From positions 1-64,000 of the forward strand of contig JAIDXM010000006.1 of assembly GCA_029058745.1 (NCBI GenBank): a stretch of 64,000 nt of DNA, read 5' to 3'. This DNA comes from Muribaculaceae bacterium (GTDB taxonomy: Bacteria; Bacteroidota; Bacteroidia; Bacteroidales; Muribaculaceae). This document shows, in pieces, positions 52,689 to 61,708 of this stretch. Under the pieces are notes generated by a model. That model saw nothing but the letters and a program-made list of their open reading frames with translations, was not told the DNA's origin and searched no databases. The position numbers were made by a program, and so were the translations under genes. The first letter of the stretch is position 1. Every line of letters begins with the position of its first letter.

Positions 52689-55304
52689 ATGACAAGACAG
52701 ACAAAGATTTACAGTTTGATCAACAGGCTCACCGGCAAAGGGGCGCTCCCTCTCGCGGCTTTCATGCTCGCGGGCGGCGGGGTGTCGCTCTATGCTGTGG
52801 CGCAGGAACCTCAGGACATAGTCTCTCCGGCCGGAGACACGACGGAAGAGACGGAGGAGGCTCAGCCACGGCTCGCCGAGGCCGCTGAACTCTACAAGAG
52901 TCTGAAGCAGCTCCAGTTTGACGGGGCTGACGAGGCGGAAATATATGAGACGGCCTTCAAGACATATGGTCTTGCATCGGCCATACTCGTCTCAGACACC
53001 ATCGGCGACGCCTCCGCCGACCAATGTCGCGGAATGTTGCTCGACCTCAACAATTCCCTCGCACGTGCTGCTGTATATTTTTCAATGAAGGGGGACAATT
53101 CCAACATGTCCCGTTTCGCGAAAGCCTATGTGGATACCCAGCTTATGCCGGAGATGAGCGGGGCCGACTTCAGGCGCGATCCGGAGCTCTACCCGGCTTT
53201 GGTGTATTGCGCCGCTTCCGGTTCGTATAACGCCGGGGCTGTGGAAGACGCGATAAAGTATTTCGAGGTGTATCTGCGCACCGAGGAGAAGAAGCATCGT
53301 GAGAAAGTGGCCCTATATTACGGCCAGTCGTTGCTTCAGACCGGACAGCAGCAGCGCGGACTGGATGCGCTCGTGTCGGCGGCCAACGAATTCCCGGCCA
53401 ATCTCCAGATCCTTACCATAGCCATGCAGCTGTGTATCGACACGGGTCGCCGCGACATTCTCCCCCCGTTGGTGGAGCGCGCGCTCACGTTCAAGCCCAA
53501 CGATGAGAAACTTCTCAATCTGCAGGCCCAGATATATGAGGATAAGGGGGACTACCGTCCCGCCCTCGACATTTACATGCGTCTTGACGAGGCTCATCCC
53601 AACAGCCTGAGCATTAACGAGTGTATTGCGCGTTGCTACTATAATCTCGGCACCGGCTATTATAACGAGAGTATCATGGCGATGAACGAGAAGGACGCCT
53701 CAAGAAGCCGCCGCCAGAGCAACGCCTATTTCTCGAGCGCGGCCGACAAGTTTGAGGAGCTGCTTGCCAATGACGCCAACAACGTGAAATACCTGAAGGC
53801 GCTCACCACCTCCTACGCCTGCCTCGGCAACAAGTCGAAGGTGGATGCCCTCAATGTACAGCTCTCCGCACTCGGGCAGGCTCCGATGGCCATGAACGCG
53901 ATGCCGGTGGTGATGGGCGATTCCAAGGGGGGCGGAACGAGGGGACCCAGGGAGATTCCGTCATATCAGGACTATGCCCAGGCTTTCGTCACATCGGAAA
54001 TCACCAAGTGGGCGCAACGCGGGGAGTTCGAGAAGGTTGATGACTACACTAAGCGTGTCGCCCCCGACAAAATACGCAAGGAGCAGGAACGCCTCAGCTC
54101 CATTACGGCCGACAAGTATCTCCAGGAATTCGCGAGCCATCTCGTGCTCTCCGAACTGAAACTTCAGCCTTATGACGTGGAGAACGAGACATATGCCATC
54201 GATTCCGACTTCGGACAGGTGACTGTGAAGGTGCCTCTCAAGAACAAGGAGGCGGAGGCGTTCAAATCGGGTTGGGAGCAGGTGCAGTTGCGCAATGCCA
54301 AATTCTATATCAAGGATGACAGGATTGCCATCTCCACCATCACTTTCCACAGCCCCAACGGCAAGGATTACACCTACAACGCATCCGACGCGTTGGCCTA
54401 CGGGCCGCCGCCTGTGGTGGGTGTTGACCCGGCTCTTCTCGCCGACATCACGAAGCCGAAGGAGAAGAAGACTCCCGTCAAGACTGACGAGACTCGTAAA
54501 CCCTCCGTTCCGCAGGTGGAGAGTGATGTCGATAAGAATATTCCCGTCACCAAGAGTGTCAACTCCAACACGATTGCACTTGTCATAGCCAACGAGCACT
54601 ACAACAAGGTGACGCAGGTGGCCTCGGCGGAGCATGACGGCGATGTGTTCGCCAGATATTGCCGCGAGACACTCGGCATCCCGGCAAATCAGGTGCTGGT
54701 GTTCAAGAACGCCACATTCGGCAACACACTCTCTGCCATGAACCAGCTGAAGAATTCTGTCCAGGCTCTGGGTCCCGGCACAGATGTCATTGTCTATTAC
54801 GCCGGACATGGAGTGCCCGACGAGAAAACCAACGAGGCATATATGCTTCCCACCGATGCCGACCCGATGGTGATGGCAACCGCCTATCCGCTTTCTGAAT
54901 TCTATAAGGAGCTCAGCGGGATGGGGGCCGACAACGTGATGGTGTTCATGGATGCTTGCTTCAGCGGAGCCAACCGTGGCGACGGTATGCTCGCCGAGGC
55001 GCGAGGCGTGGTGCTCAAGGCCAAGGCCGCCGCGCCGAAGGGAAATATGTTCGTGCTCAGCGCGGCCGACGGCAATGAGACAGCCCTCCCCTGGAAAGAG
55101 AAGAACCATGGCCTGTTCACCTACTATCTGCTCAAGAAACTTCAGGAGAGCAAGGGTAACGCGTCTCTGCGTGAGATTGCCGACTATGTCACTGCCGAGG
55201 TGAAGAAAACGGCAAGCCTCACCCTCAACAAGCCTCAGACTCCGAAGGTGAACGTCTCCGGCACTCTTGCGGGAGAGCTTGACAAAAAGAAACTTAAGAA
55301 ATGA
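52689..55304 (+). CDS. Exported TPR protein with C-terminal caspase-like (peptidase C14) domain
   Basis: 871 residues. An N-terminal signal (LYAVAQ) is followed by a TPR solenoid (~50-400, for example NLQAQIYEDKGDYRPALDIY and ARCYYNLGTGYYNESIM), a beta-rich middle (~430-590), a Pro/Lys linker, and a caspase-hemoglobinase domain (~620-850). The dyad is complete: His707 in YYAGHGVP and Cys757 in MDACFSGANR. Caspase folds of this kind cleave after basic or acidic residues. Export puts the protease in the periplasm or at the surface. It overlaps the next gene by four bases. Confidence 0.9.
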   Translation: MTRQTKIYSLINRLTGKGALPLAAFMLAGGGVSLYAVAQEPQDIVSPAGDTTEETEEAQPRLAEAAELYKSLKQLQFDGADEAEIYETAFKTYGLASAILVSDTIGDASADQCRGMLLDLNNSLARAAVYFSMKGDNSNMSRFAKAYVDTQLMPEMSGADFRRDPELYPALVYCAASGSYNAGAVEDAIKYFEVYLRTEEKKHREKVALYYGQSLLQTGQQQRGLDALVSAANEFPANLQILTIAMQLCIDTGRRDILPPLVERALTFKPNDEKLLNLQAQIYEDKGDYRPALDIYMRLDEAHPNSLSINECIARCYYNLGTGYYNESIMAMNEKDASRSRRQSNAYFSSAADKFEELLANDANNVKYLKALTTSYACLGNKSKVDALNVQLSALGQAPMAMNAMPVVMGDSKGGGTRGPREIPSYQDYAQAFVTSEITKWAQRGEFEKVDDYTKRVAPDKIRKEQERLSSITADKYLQEFASHLVLSELKLQPYDVENETYAIDSDFGQVTVKVPLKNKEAEAFKSGWEQVQLRNAKFYIKDDRIAISTITFHSPNGKDYTYNASDALAYGPPPVVGVDPALLADITKPKEKKTPVKTDETRKPSVPQVESDVDKNIPVTKSVNSNTIALVIANEHYNKVTQVASAEHDGDVFARYCRETLGIPANQVLVFKNATFGNTLSAMNQLKNSVQALGPGTDVIVYYAGHGVPDEKTNEAYMLPTDADPMVMATAYPLSEFYKELSGMGADNVMVFMDACFSGANRGDGMLAEARGVVLKAKAAAPKGNMFVLSAADGNETALPWKEKNHGLFTYYLLKKLQESKGNASLREIADYVTAEVKKTASLTLNKPQTPKVNVSGTLAGELDKKKLKK

Positions 55305-56188
55305 GGACTATATTATCGTTAGTCATGACGGCATTATGCGCCATAGGGATGGTGCATAATGCCTCGGCTGACTCTTCCGTGAAGAAGGTGAGCGGCAACT
55401 ACACATACTATGGCGACAAGAATGACTCCCCGGCCATGAGCAAGCTCAAGGCCCTTGAAGGGGCCAGGCTCGACGCTTTGTCGAAAGAGTTCGGCACCAT
55501 TGTCACCCAGGATGTCCTTCAGGCCGACAGGGTGGATTCTCATGGAGAGAGCAGCAAGTTCTTCTCCCTCTCTTCCACGGAGGTGAAGGGGGAGTGGATA
55601 GCCGATGACGGCGACCCTGTATATGTGGTGTCGCTGGGCAACGACGACTGCCTGATAGTCAACTGCCGCATCAAGGGCACCGCGAAGTCGATCAGCAACG
55701 ACGCCATAGACTTTGAGGCCATCGCCCTCCGCAATGGCACCGGGAAGGGTAACTCCTCCTCGGAGTATCATCAGGGCGACGACCTGTTCCTCTCTTTCAC
55801 ATCTCCGGTTGACGGCTATCTCTCCGTGTTCCTGATGGGAAACAACGGCGATGTGTGCAAGATGCTTCCCTATCAGCAGGACTCGCGTCAGGAAGTGAAG
55901 GTTAAGAAAAACTACGACTATGTGTTTTTCGACCCCTCCAAGGCCGGTGGTGAGTTTGGCGATGTGGATGCGTTCTCAATCGGCACTGACGGGGAAATCG
56001 AGTTCAACAAGCTTTATGTGGTGTTCTCTCCCAATCCTTTCTCAATGCCTGTGCTTCGTCCGGCCAAGTCGGAGTATTCCCTTCCGTATCTCACGGAGGA
56101 GGAGTTTTCCAAATGGCTTGTCAAGAACCGGCGAAACGATCCCAAGATGGGGGTGAAGCAGATTAATCTTAAGCTTTATCCCAACTGA
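55301..56188 (+). CDS. Exported DUF4384 protein
   Basis: 295 residues, signal peptide cleaved near NASADS. The N-terminal ~120 residues (KLKALEGARLDALSKEFGT, then VKGEW) resemble LPP20/FlgT-N-type folds. The C-terminal half is DUF4384-like: GDDLFLSFTSPVDGYLSVFL, then CKMLPY. DUF4384 is often fused to or next to caspase domains in bacteria. Here it is a separate protein, start overlapping the caspase gene stop (ATGA), which supports a direct partnership. Confidence 0.85.
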   Translation: MRTILSLVMTALCAIGMVHNASADSSVKKVSGNYTYYGDKNDSPAMSKLKALEGARLDALSKEFGTIVTQDVLQADRVDSHGESSKFFSLSSTEVKGEWIADDGDPVYVVSLGNDDCLIVNCRIKGTAKSISNDAIDFEAIALRNGTGKGNSSSEYHQGDDLFLSFTSPVDGYLSVFLMGNNGDVCKMLPYQQDSRQEVKVKKNYDYVFFDPSKAGGEFGDVDAFSIGTDGEIEFNKLYVVFSPNPFSMPVLRPAKSEYSLPYLTEEEFSKWLVKNRRNDPKMGVKQINLKLYPN

Positions 56189-56214
56189 AACAGTCACTTA
56201 ACCGAAAAATCGAT

Positions 56215-57930
56215 ATGAAGAAGACGCTATTGATAGGAGCCTCGCTTCTTATGGCGGGAGTGCCGCAGGCACAGGCCCCGGCAAGTTTCGAAGAGTTCCG
56301 CCAGGGAATCCTGAACGACTACCAGGAGTTCCGGCACACCATACTTGAGCATTATGCCGATTTCCTCGAAGGGACCTGGCATGAGTATGAGCCTCTGGAG
56401 CCTCTGAAGAGGACGGAAGCCCCGAAACCTGTCAAGATTCCCGATGTGCGGCTCAGCAAGCCATCAACAACGCCGGTGACTCTCCCCGAGCCGCGCCTTG
56501 CCTCCATTCCCGGCATCGGCTCTCCGAAGCAACCGTCGCTCTCAGAGCAGCTTGGCGACAAGGGGAAGCCGGGGCAGAACGCCCCGGTCACCAAGCCTAC
56601 ACTTCCCGAACGTCCCGGAGAGATAAAGTCGCCGTTCGACCCTCCCAAGTGTGAGATACCCCCGGAGGCCAAGCGTGAGATTCCGTTGACTCTCAATGTG
56701 CGTCCTGATGTCGGTGCCCCGATCTTAGGAAAGATTCCGGAGATGCCGAAGCCGATACCGGTTCCGGAGGAGCCGGAGATTGCCGAGACTCCTGTGGAGA
56801 CCCCGGCAGAGACTCCGCAGGAGGAGTCGAGAGAGGGTAAAGAGGTGGTCAACTTCTATGGTATGGAAGTTCTTGTGCCCAAGGTGGATTTCCAGATCAG
56901 CGAGAGTCTGGCTAAGGTTTCCGATTTCGCCCGCCATTGGAAGGTGCTCGACGAGCAGGATGTGGCCCAGAGGGTAGAGGAAGCCGTGATTCCGGTAGTG
57001 GAGAGTATGGGACTCAACGACTATCTGAAATTTGAATTCCTGAGCGCGTATATGGATTCCAAGTTTCCGAATGCGGGTATTTCTCCGAGGATGTCGGCAG
57101 TGCATTATATGCTTGCCAACCTCGGCTATAACGCGAGAATCGCCGTGGCCACCAAGACCGGCGACCCTATAATATTGATTCCTGCGGAGCAGACTCTCTA
57201 TGCGGTGACTTACATGCAGCTCGGCGGCGAGAAGTTTTATGTGCTTGGCGGGCGTAATGTCAACCTTGCCGGAACCACCCTCGCAACGTGCGACCTTCCG
57301 AAAGGGGCGTCCTCAGGAAAGAAATTCAATATGCTCATCAACGGACTCAATATCCCGCGTAAGGATAGGAAGTTTGAGGTGACACATGGCGACATGCGTC
57401 TCACAGGGAGCGTGAACGAGAACATGATGCCGATTGTGTATCGCTATCCGCAGATGGATACCCGCGACTATGCCATAAGCAGCCTCGACGAGCCGTTGCG
57501 TCAGGACCTTGTGCGACAGGTGAAGGAGCAGCTTTCCGGCAAGGAGGGGCTGAAGGCCACCAACAGTCTTCTGCAGTTTGTGCAGTCGGGTTTCGAATAT
57601 GCCACCGATGATGAGTTCCATGGATTCGAGAAGCCGTATTTCCTGGAAGAGAACCTCTATTATCCCAAGAACGACTGCGAAGACCGTGCCATCTTCTATA
57701 CCTATCTTCTCTGGAATGCTCTTGGAATAGAGAACCAATTGCTGGCGTTCCCGGGCCATGAGAGCGCTTCTGTGTCGATTGACGGTGTGGATGTCCCCGG
57801 CACAAGCTACACATACGAAGGGAAACGTTTCTTCATTTCCGATCCCACCTACATCGGAGCCACAACAGGAATGTGTATGCGCCAGTTCGAGACTACATCG
57901 CCTAAGATTGACCATACATATAGTCGATAG
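56215..57930 (+). CDS. Exported proline-rich protein with C-terminal transglutaminase-like cysteine protease domain
   Basis: 571 residues. The signal peptide ends VPQAQAP. Residues ~55-205 are a Pro/Glu/Lys-rich low-complexity arm (PKPVKIPDVRLSKPSTTP, PEEPEIAETPVETPAETP) that could span the periplasm or cell wall. The C-terminal half ends in a transglutaminase-like core with a full triad: Cys488 (KNDCEDRA), His515 (FPGHESASV) and Asp543 (FISDPTY). Such domains cleave or cross-link proteins or peptidoglycan peptides. Last gene of the operon, 26 bp after the DUF4384 gene. Confidence 0.85.
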   Translation: MKKTLLIGASLLMAGVPQAQAPASFEEFRQGILNDYQEFRHTILEHYADFLEGTWHEYEPLEPLKRTEAPKPVKIPDVRLSKPSTTPVTLPEPRLASIPGIGSPKQPSLSEQLGDKGKPGQNAPVTKPTLPERPGEIKSPFDPPKCEIPPEAKREIPLTLNVRPDVGAPILGKIPEMPKPIPVPEEPEIAETPVETPAETPQEESREGKEVVNFYGMEVLVPKVDFQISESLAKVSDFARHWKVLDEQDVAQRVEEAVIPVVESMGLNDYLKFEFLSAYMDSKFPNAGISPRMSAVHYMLANLGYNARIAVATKTGDPIILIPAEQTLYAVTYMQLGGEKFYVLGGRNVNLAGTTLATCDLPKGASSGKKFNMLINGLNIPRKDRKFEVTHGDMRLTGSVNENMMPIVYRYPQMDTRDYAISSLDEPLRQDLVRQVKEQLSGKEGLKATNSLLQFVQSGFEYATDDEFHGFEKPYFLEENLYYPKNDCEDRAIFYTYLLWNALGIENQLLAFPGHESASVSIDGVDVPGTSYTYEGKRFFISDPTYIGATTGMCMRQFETTSPKIDHTYSR

Positions 57931-57991
57931 ACATTAGTCATTAGACATTAGTCGTTGGATATTGAATTATCTCGCGTCTGCGTGCTATCCA

Positions 57992-58016
57992 ACGTGCCAA
58001 AGACACGTCCCTACAT
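57992..58016 (-). repeat. REP-like palindrome, single copy
   Basis: ACGTGCCAAAGACACGTCCC then TACAT: head GTAGGGAC on the minus strand with one mismatch in the stem (GCC/GAC). Same family as 39041 and the 40.4-41.0 kb array. Confidence 0.8.
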
Positions 58017-58086
58017 TTGTCGTTGCGTATGGTTGTGTCGGCCAAAGACTTGGTATCTATAATGGCAGGATTGTGATTCCTTCAAC

Positions 58087-58133
58087 AACCCGGAAGCCTG
58101 TGAAACTGTTTTGTTTTTGCAGGCTTCCGGGTT
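58087..58133. terminator. Perfect 14-bp inverted repeat downstream of the caspase operon
   Basis: AACCCGGAAGCCTG (58087-58100) and CAGGCTTCCGGGTT (58120-58133). No T-run follows on either strand; it probably ends or protects the operon transcript. It lies 66 nt before the GH18 gene. Confidence 0.5.
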
Positions 58134-58198
58134 GCATCTGACCTTGATAATCTTGATAATGATGTCTCGGATTGTTTTAAAATTTGATGATTATGAAT

Positions 58199-59209
58199 AT
58201 GAAGATACGGATTTTGTTGATTTCGGTGATACTCGCGGCTTTGTGTGTGTCGGGAGTGATGGCCGCCGGGAAGGATGGAAAGGTAATCGTGGGGTATGTG
58301 GCCTCTTGGGGAACGACTCTTCCCGATGCCGCGAATCTCACCCACATCGACTATGCCTTCGGACATGTCAACTCCACTTTCGACGGTGTGCGCATAGACA
58401 ACCCCTCACGTCTCAGGGATGTTGTCGCGCTAAAAAGGAAAAACCGTAAGCTGAAGGTGCAGCTCGCTATCGGTGGCTGGGGCAGCGGCGGTTTCAGCGA
58501 GATGGCTTCAGACGCTGCTAAACGTAAGGCATTTGCAGAAGACTGTCGGCGTGTTGTGAAGGAATACGGACTCGACGGCATTGACATTGACTGGGAATAT
58601 CCCGGAAGCGGGAGAGCCGGAATCGCGAGTTCTCCGGATGACAAGGATAATTTCGTGTTGCTGATGCGCGACTTGCGCAAGGCTCTCGGTAAGGGGAAAC
58701 TGCTGACTTTCGCCTCCCCGGCCACAGTCAGTTTCTATGAGTTCGCGCCGGTCATGCCATATGTGGATTACGTCAATGTCATGGCCTACGACCTCAACCG
58801 TCCGCCGAGCCATCACTCCGCGCTTTATAGAAGTCCGCTTAGCGGCGACATGACTGCCGACGAGGGGGTCAGGGCGCATGTCTCCGGTGGTGTGCCACCG
58901 TCGAAGATTGTGCTTGGAGTTCCTTTCTATGGACATGGGAAGAGTGGTGTCTTTCCTGATTTCGTCAACTATCGCGACATACGGTGTGGCGAAGGGATGA
59001 GAGAGGTGTTCGACGATAAAGCCGGAGTGCCCTATATGACAGACAAAGACGGAAACATGGTAATGACTTATGACAATCCCGAATCGTTGAAAATGAAATG
59101 CCGTTATGTCAACGCCAACGGACTCGGCGGCATCATGATTTGGGAATGTGGAGGCGACACCGACAACGGCATTCTGCTGAAAGCAGTCAGGGAGGGGCTT
59201 TCTCAATGA
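58199..59209 (+). CDS. Glycoside hydrolase family 18 (chitinase/endo-N-acetylglucosaminidase fold)
   Basis: 336 residues from MKIRILL (58199); in-frame ATGs at 58184 and 58187 are alternatives. Signal peptide ends SGVMAAG. The catalytic motif DGIDIDWE is intact, with proton donor Glu133; other GH18 features are KVQLAIGGWGSGGF (substrate wall), YVNVMAYDLN and GIMIWECGGD. It has no carbohydrate-binding module. Likely substrates are chitin oligomers or host/bacterial glycans with N-acetylglucosamine. Monocistronic by the flanking elements. Confidence 0.93.
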   Translation: MKIRILLISVILAALCVSGVMAAGKDGKVIVGYVASWGTTLPDAANLTHIDYAFGHVNSTFDGVRIDNPSRLRDVVALKRKNRKLKVQLAIGGWGSGGFSEMASDAAKRKAFAEDCRRVVKEYGLDGIDIDWEYPGSGRAGIASSPDDKDNFVLLMRDLRKALGKGKLLTFASPATVSFYEFAPVMPYVDYVNVMAYDLNRPPSHHSALYRSPLSGDMTADEGVRAHVSGGVPPSKIVLGVPFYGHGKSGVFPDFVNYRDIRCGEGMREVFDDKAGVPYMTDKDGNMVMTYDNPESLKMKCRYVNANGLGGIMIWECGGDTDNGILLKAVREGLSQ

Positions 59210-59258
59210 TGGGCTGATACAGAATATCTTTTGTCGTATAATTGTAATTATTTAGGTA

Positions 59259-59315
59259 ATATTAACACAAATTAACTATTGGGGGGGGTAGAACGGAAAT
59301 TTCTGATTAACTTTG
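59259..59315 (+). promoter_or_regulatory. Poly-G promoter A (upstream of GH43)
   Basis: ATATTAAC starts at 59259, a run of eight G fills 59281-59288, then TARAACG and TAACTTTG (-7) at 59308-59315. The run ends 19 bp before the -7 box, where TTTG would be expected. The spacing ATATTAAC to -7 is 49 bp, the same as in promoter B at 61804. Confidence 0.7.
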
Positions 59316-59357
59316 CATTATATTCAAATTCACAGCTTGAGGTGTAAACCGGATTTC

Positions 59358-59416
59358 GCCACGCCCAGTTCATTGAGACTTGTCATATTCACTGAATGGG
59401 GGCGTGGCTTTTTTTT
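59358..59416 (+). terminator. Intrinsic terminator in the GH43 leader
   Basis: GCCACGCCC (59358-59366) pairs with GGGCGTGGC (59400-59408), plus inner TTCA/TGAA, followed by eight T. It lies ~40 nt after the predicted start of promoter A and ~110 nt before the GH43 gene. Confidence 0.85.
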
Positions 59417-59528
59417 GCGAATGTGCGTGGAATGTGATAACTTTGTTATCGGGATATGACAACTTAGTGTCCCGGCGAAATACAGACTGAATATAAACCA
59501 GAACATCAAACTAAAAACCTGACAGAAC

Positions 59529-61610
59529 ATGCGGAAATACATTCTGCCGTTTGCCTTGATGGCCGCCTCGCTCATTGCTTCGGCGCAGACCCGCTCCTGG
59601 AGTGCGGACAATGGCAACGGAACCTACACCAACCCTTTGACTTATGATGAGTTCTCAGACCCCGACGTAATTCGAGTCGGAGAAGACTATTATCTTGCCG
59701 GAACAACCATGCACACGGTTCCCGGGCTTGTCATCCTCCATTCCAAAGACCTCGTCAACTGGGAGAACGTCTCCTATTGCTTCGACCGTTTTGACTTCGA
59801 TGACGACGCTTTCTCTCTGAAAAACGGCAAGGAGATATACGGACAGGGTATATGGGCGCCATGCATACGCTATAACGACGGAAAATTCTACCTCTACAGC
59901 AACGTCAACGGCAAAGGGTTGCAATGCTACATAAGCGATAAAATCGAGGGCCCCTGGAAACATATCAACATGAAGGGGAACATATATGACCTCGGAGTGC
60001 TTTTCGATGATGACGGGAAGGTGTATGCCATCCACGGATATGGGGAGGTGAAATGCACTGAGCTGAAGCCGGACATGAGCGGGCCGGTGGAAGGCACCGA
60101 ACGTGTCATCATCCCCGAGGGGAGCGCGATTGGGGAAGGACACCACATGTATAAGATTGACGGGATGTACTATCTCATCTCCACAGACTACAAACCAAAC
60201 GGGCGCACCCTTTGCTCACGCTCCAAAAGTATCTGGGGACCCTATGAGACGTGTGTGATAACCGCCGACGAGACGTTCGGCTATCACGCCGCGCCCATGA
60301 CCTCCATCAAGGGACGCATAATGCCTGATGGGCATCCTGTGAAGGTGGTGGCTGCTGACCCTGACAAGACGGCCGCCTCCAACATCCACCAGGGTGGTAT
60401 CGTCTCCACACCCGACGGACAGTGGTGGGCACTCCTGATGATGGATTTCCATTCCATAGGGCGTACGGTGACACTCGCCCCCATCACCTGGAAGGATGGG
60501 TGGCCTATGATTGGTCTTGAGGGGAACCTCGGACGCGCCCCCCGCACGTGGCTGAAGCCTAACACGGCGGCTCGGGACACCGAGCCTATCCATGCCCCAT
60601 ATGAGCGTTGCGACAATTTCGACGGAAAGGAGCTTGGCCGTGTGTGGCAGTGGAACCACAATCCCGACGACAGCAAGTGGAGCCTTGCCAAGGGGAAACT
60701 GAGACTGAACACTATGCCGGCTCCCCAGCTTATGTGGGCACGCAATACGCTCACACAGCGTGCCATCGGACCGGAGTCGGTGGTGACGGTGGAACTCGAC
60801 GCCTCTCATTTGAAAGACGGCGATGTGTGCGGACTCGGTAATATAAATGTGCCGTGCTCGTGGGCCGGGATTGTGAGAAGGGGTAAGGAGTTAGTGCTGC
60901 GTCGTTTCGAACAGCTCGACAATGACACTCTCGACGTGCCGGTATCGCTCGACAAGGGGAAGATATGGCTACGCTTTATCGGTGATTTTGACAATGACAA
61001 GGGGCGTTATGCATATTCCACCGACGGACGCGAGTTCAAGGACCTCGGCGAGGATATGGTGCTTAGTTATCAGTTGATTACCTTCCAAGGAGCGAGGATG
61101 TCGCTTTTCGCCTTCAACACCCTCGGCAAGAATGGAGGGTATGCGGAGTTTGACAATTTCACTGTGGAGGAGCCGAAAGCCGACCGCAGCGGATACATAC
61201 CGTTCGGGAAGACGGTGAGGATTGTCAACCTGGCCACCGGTCTCCCGATGCATGCCACCCCTCACGGGCTGATGCATGACACCAAGGCTGACGCCGACAA
61301 TCCGCAGACCCGCTTCAAGGTGATTGACAGGGGTAACGGGAAGGTGATATTGCAGTGTTCCGACGGACGGTATGTGTTTGTGTCCGGGTTTGGGCTCCCC
61401 GGAGACGTGCGCCTCACCGACGACATCAGCAAGGCTGAGGAATTCATGTGGCAGGACTATCTTGACAAAGAATTCATGCTCATGTCGATGCGCACTCACA
61501 GATACATAGGGAAGAGTCCCACCACCGGAAGTCCGTATTCCATGGACTACACCGGTTCCGACCCGGCCCGCCGCAACGGTGCCGTGTTCCGTTGGGAAGA
61601 ATCCGAATAA
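59529..61610 (+). CDS. Glycoside hydrolase family 43 (beta-xylosidase/arabinofuranosidase type)
   Basis: 693 residues. Signal peptide ends LIASAQ. The five-bladed propeller (~30-340) shows the catalytic base Asp44 in FSDPDVIRV, the modulating Asp in LGVLFDDDGKVY, and the general acid Glu203 in IGEGHHMYK. A GH43 C-terminal beta-sandwich (~355-560) and a third domain of ~120 residues (VRIVNLATGLPMHATPHGL, a trefoil-like or other lectin-like fold) follow. It should trim xylose or arabinose side groups. Expression may be governed by promoter A and the leader terminator. Confidence 0.9.
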   Translation: MRKYILPFALMAASLIASAQTRSWSADNGNGTYTNPLTYDEFSDPDVIRVGEDYYLAGTTMHTVPGLVILHSKDLVNWENVSYCFDRFDFDDDAFSLKNGKEIYGQGIWAPCIRYNDGKFYLYSNVNGKGLQCYISDKIEGPWKHINMKGNIYDLGVLFDDDGKVYAIHGYGEVKCTELKPDMSGPVEGTERVIIPEGSAIGEGHHMYKIDGMYYLISTDYKPNGRTLCSRSKSIWGPYETCVITADETFGYHAAPMTSIKGRIMPDGHPVKVVAADPDKTAASNIHQGGIVSTPDGQWWALLMMDFHSIGRTVTLAPITWKDGWPMIGLEGNLGRAPRTWLKPNTAARDTEPIHAPYERCDNFDGKELGRVWQWNHNPDDSKWSLAKGKLRLNTMPAPQLMWARNTLTQRAIGPESVVTVELDASHLKDGDVCGLGNINVPCSWAGIVRRGKELVLRRFEQLDNDTLDVPVSLDKGKIWLRFIGDFDNDKGRYAYSTDGREFKDLGEDMVLSYQLITFQGARMSLFAFNTLGKNGGYAEFDNFTVEEPKADRSGYIPFGKTVRIVNLATGLPMHATPHGLMHDTKADADNPQTRFKVIDRGNGKVILQCSDGRYVFVSGFGLPGDVRLTDDISKAEEFMWQDYLDKEFMLMSMRTHRYIGKSPTTGSPYSMDYTGSDPARRNGAVFRWEESE

Positions 61611-61615
61611 TCATA

Positions 61616-61708
61616 TTGTAGGGACGTGCCTGTGGCACGTTTGATGGCGCGAGGCGACTGTAAGCTATTGTTTTGCAGGTTCAACATGCCTGAGGCATGT
61701 CCCTACAT
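61616..61708. repeat. REP-like doublet (heads outward)
   Basis: Left unit TGTAGGGACGTGCCTGTGGC (61616-61640) and right unit ACATGCCTGAGGCATGTCCC (61684-61708) in inverted orientation. The GTAGGGAC heads point outward here, unlike the inner-facing pairs in the 40.4 kb array. It lies right after the GH43 stop. Confidence 0.85.

Noticed and set aside
53961-55109. 382-codon open frame opposite the caspase gene
   Set aside because: It is antisense to a well-supported gene with complete catalytic motifs; its His/Leu/Val-rich product is typical of the reverse strand of GC-rich coding sequence.
58087-58133. Riboswitch before the GH18 gene
   Set aside because: Only a simple perfect stem is present, without aptamer-like conserved loops.
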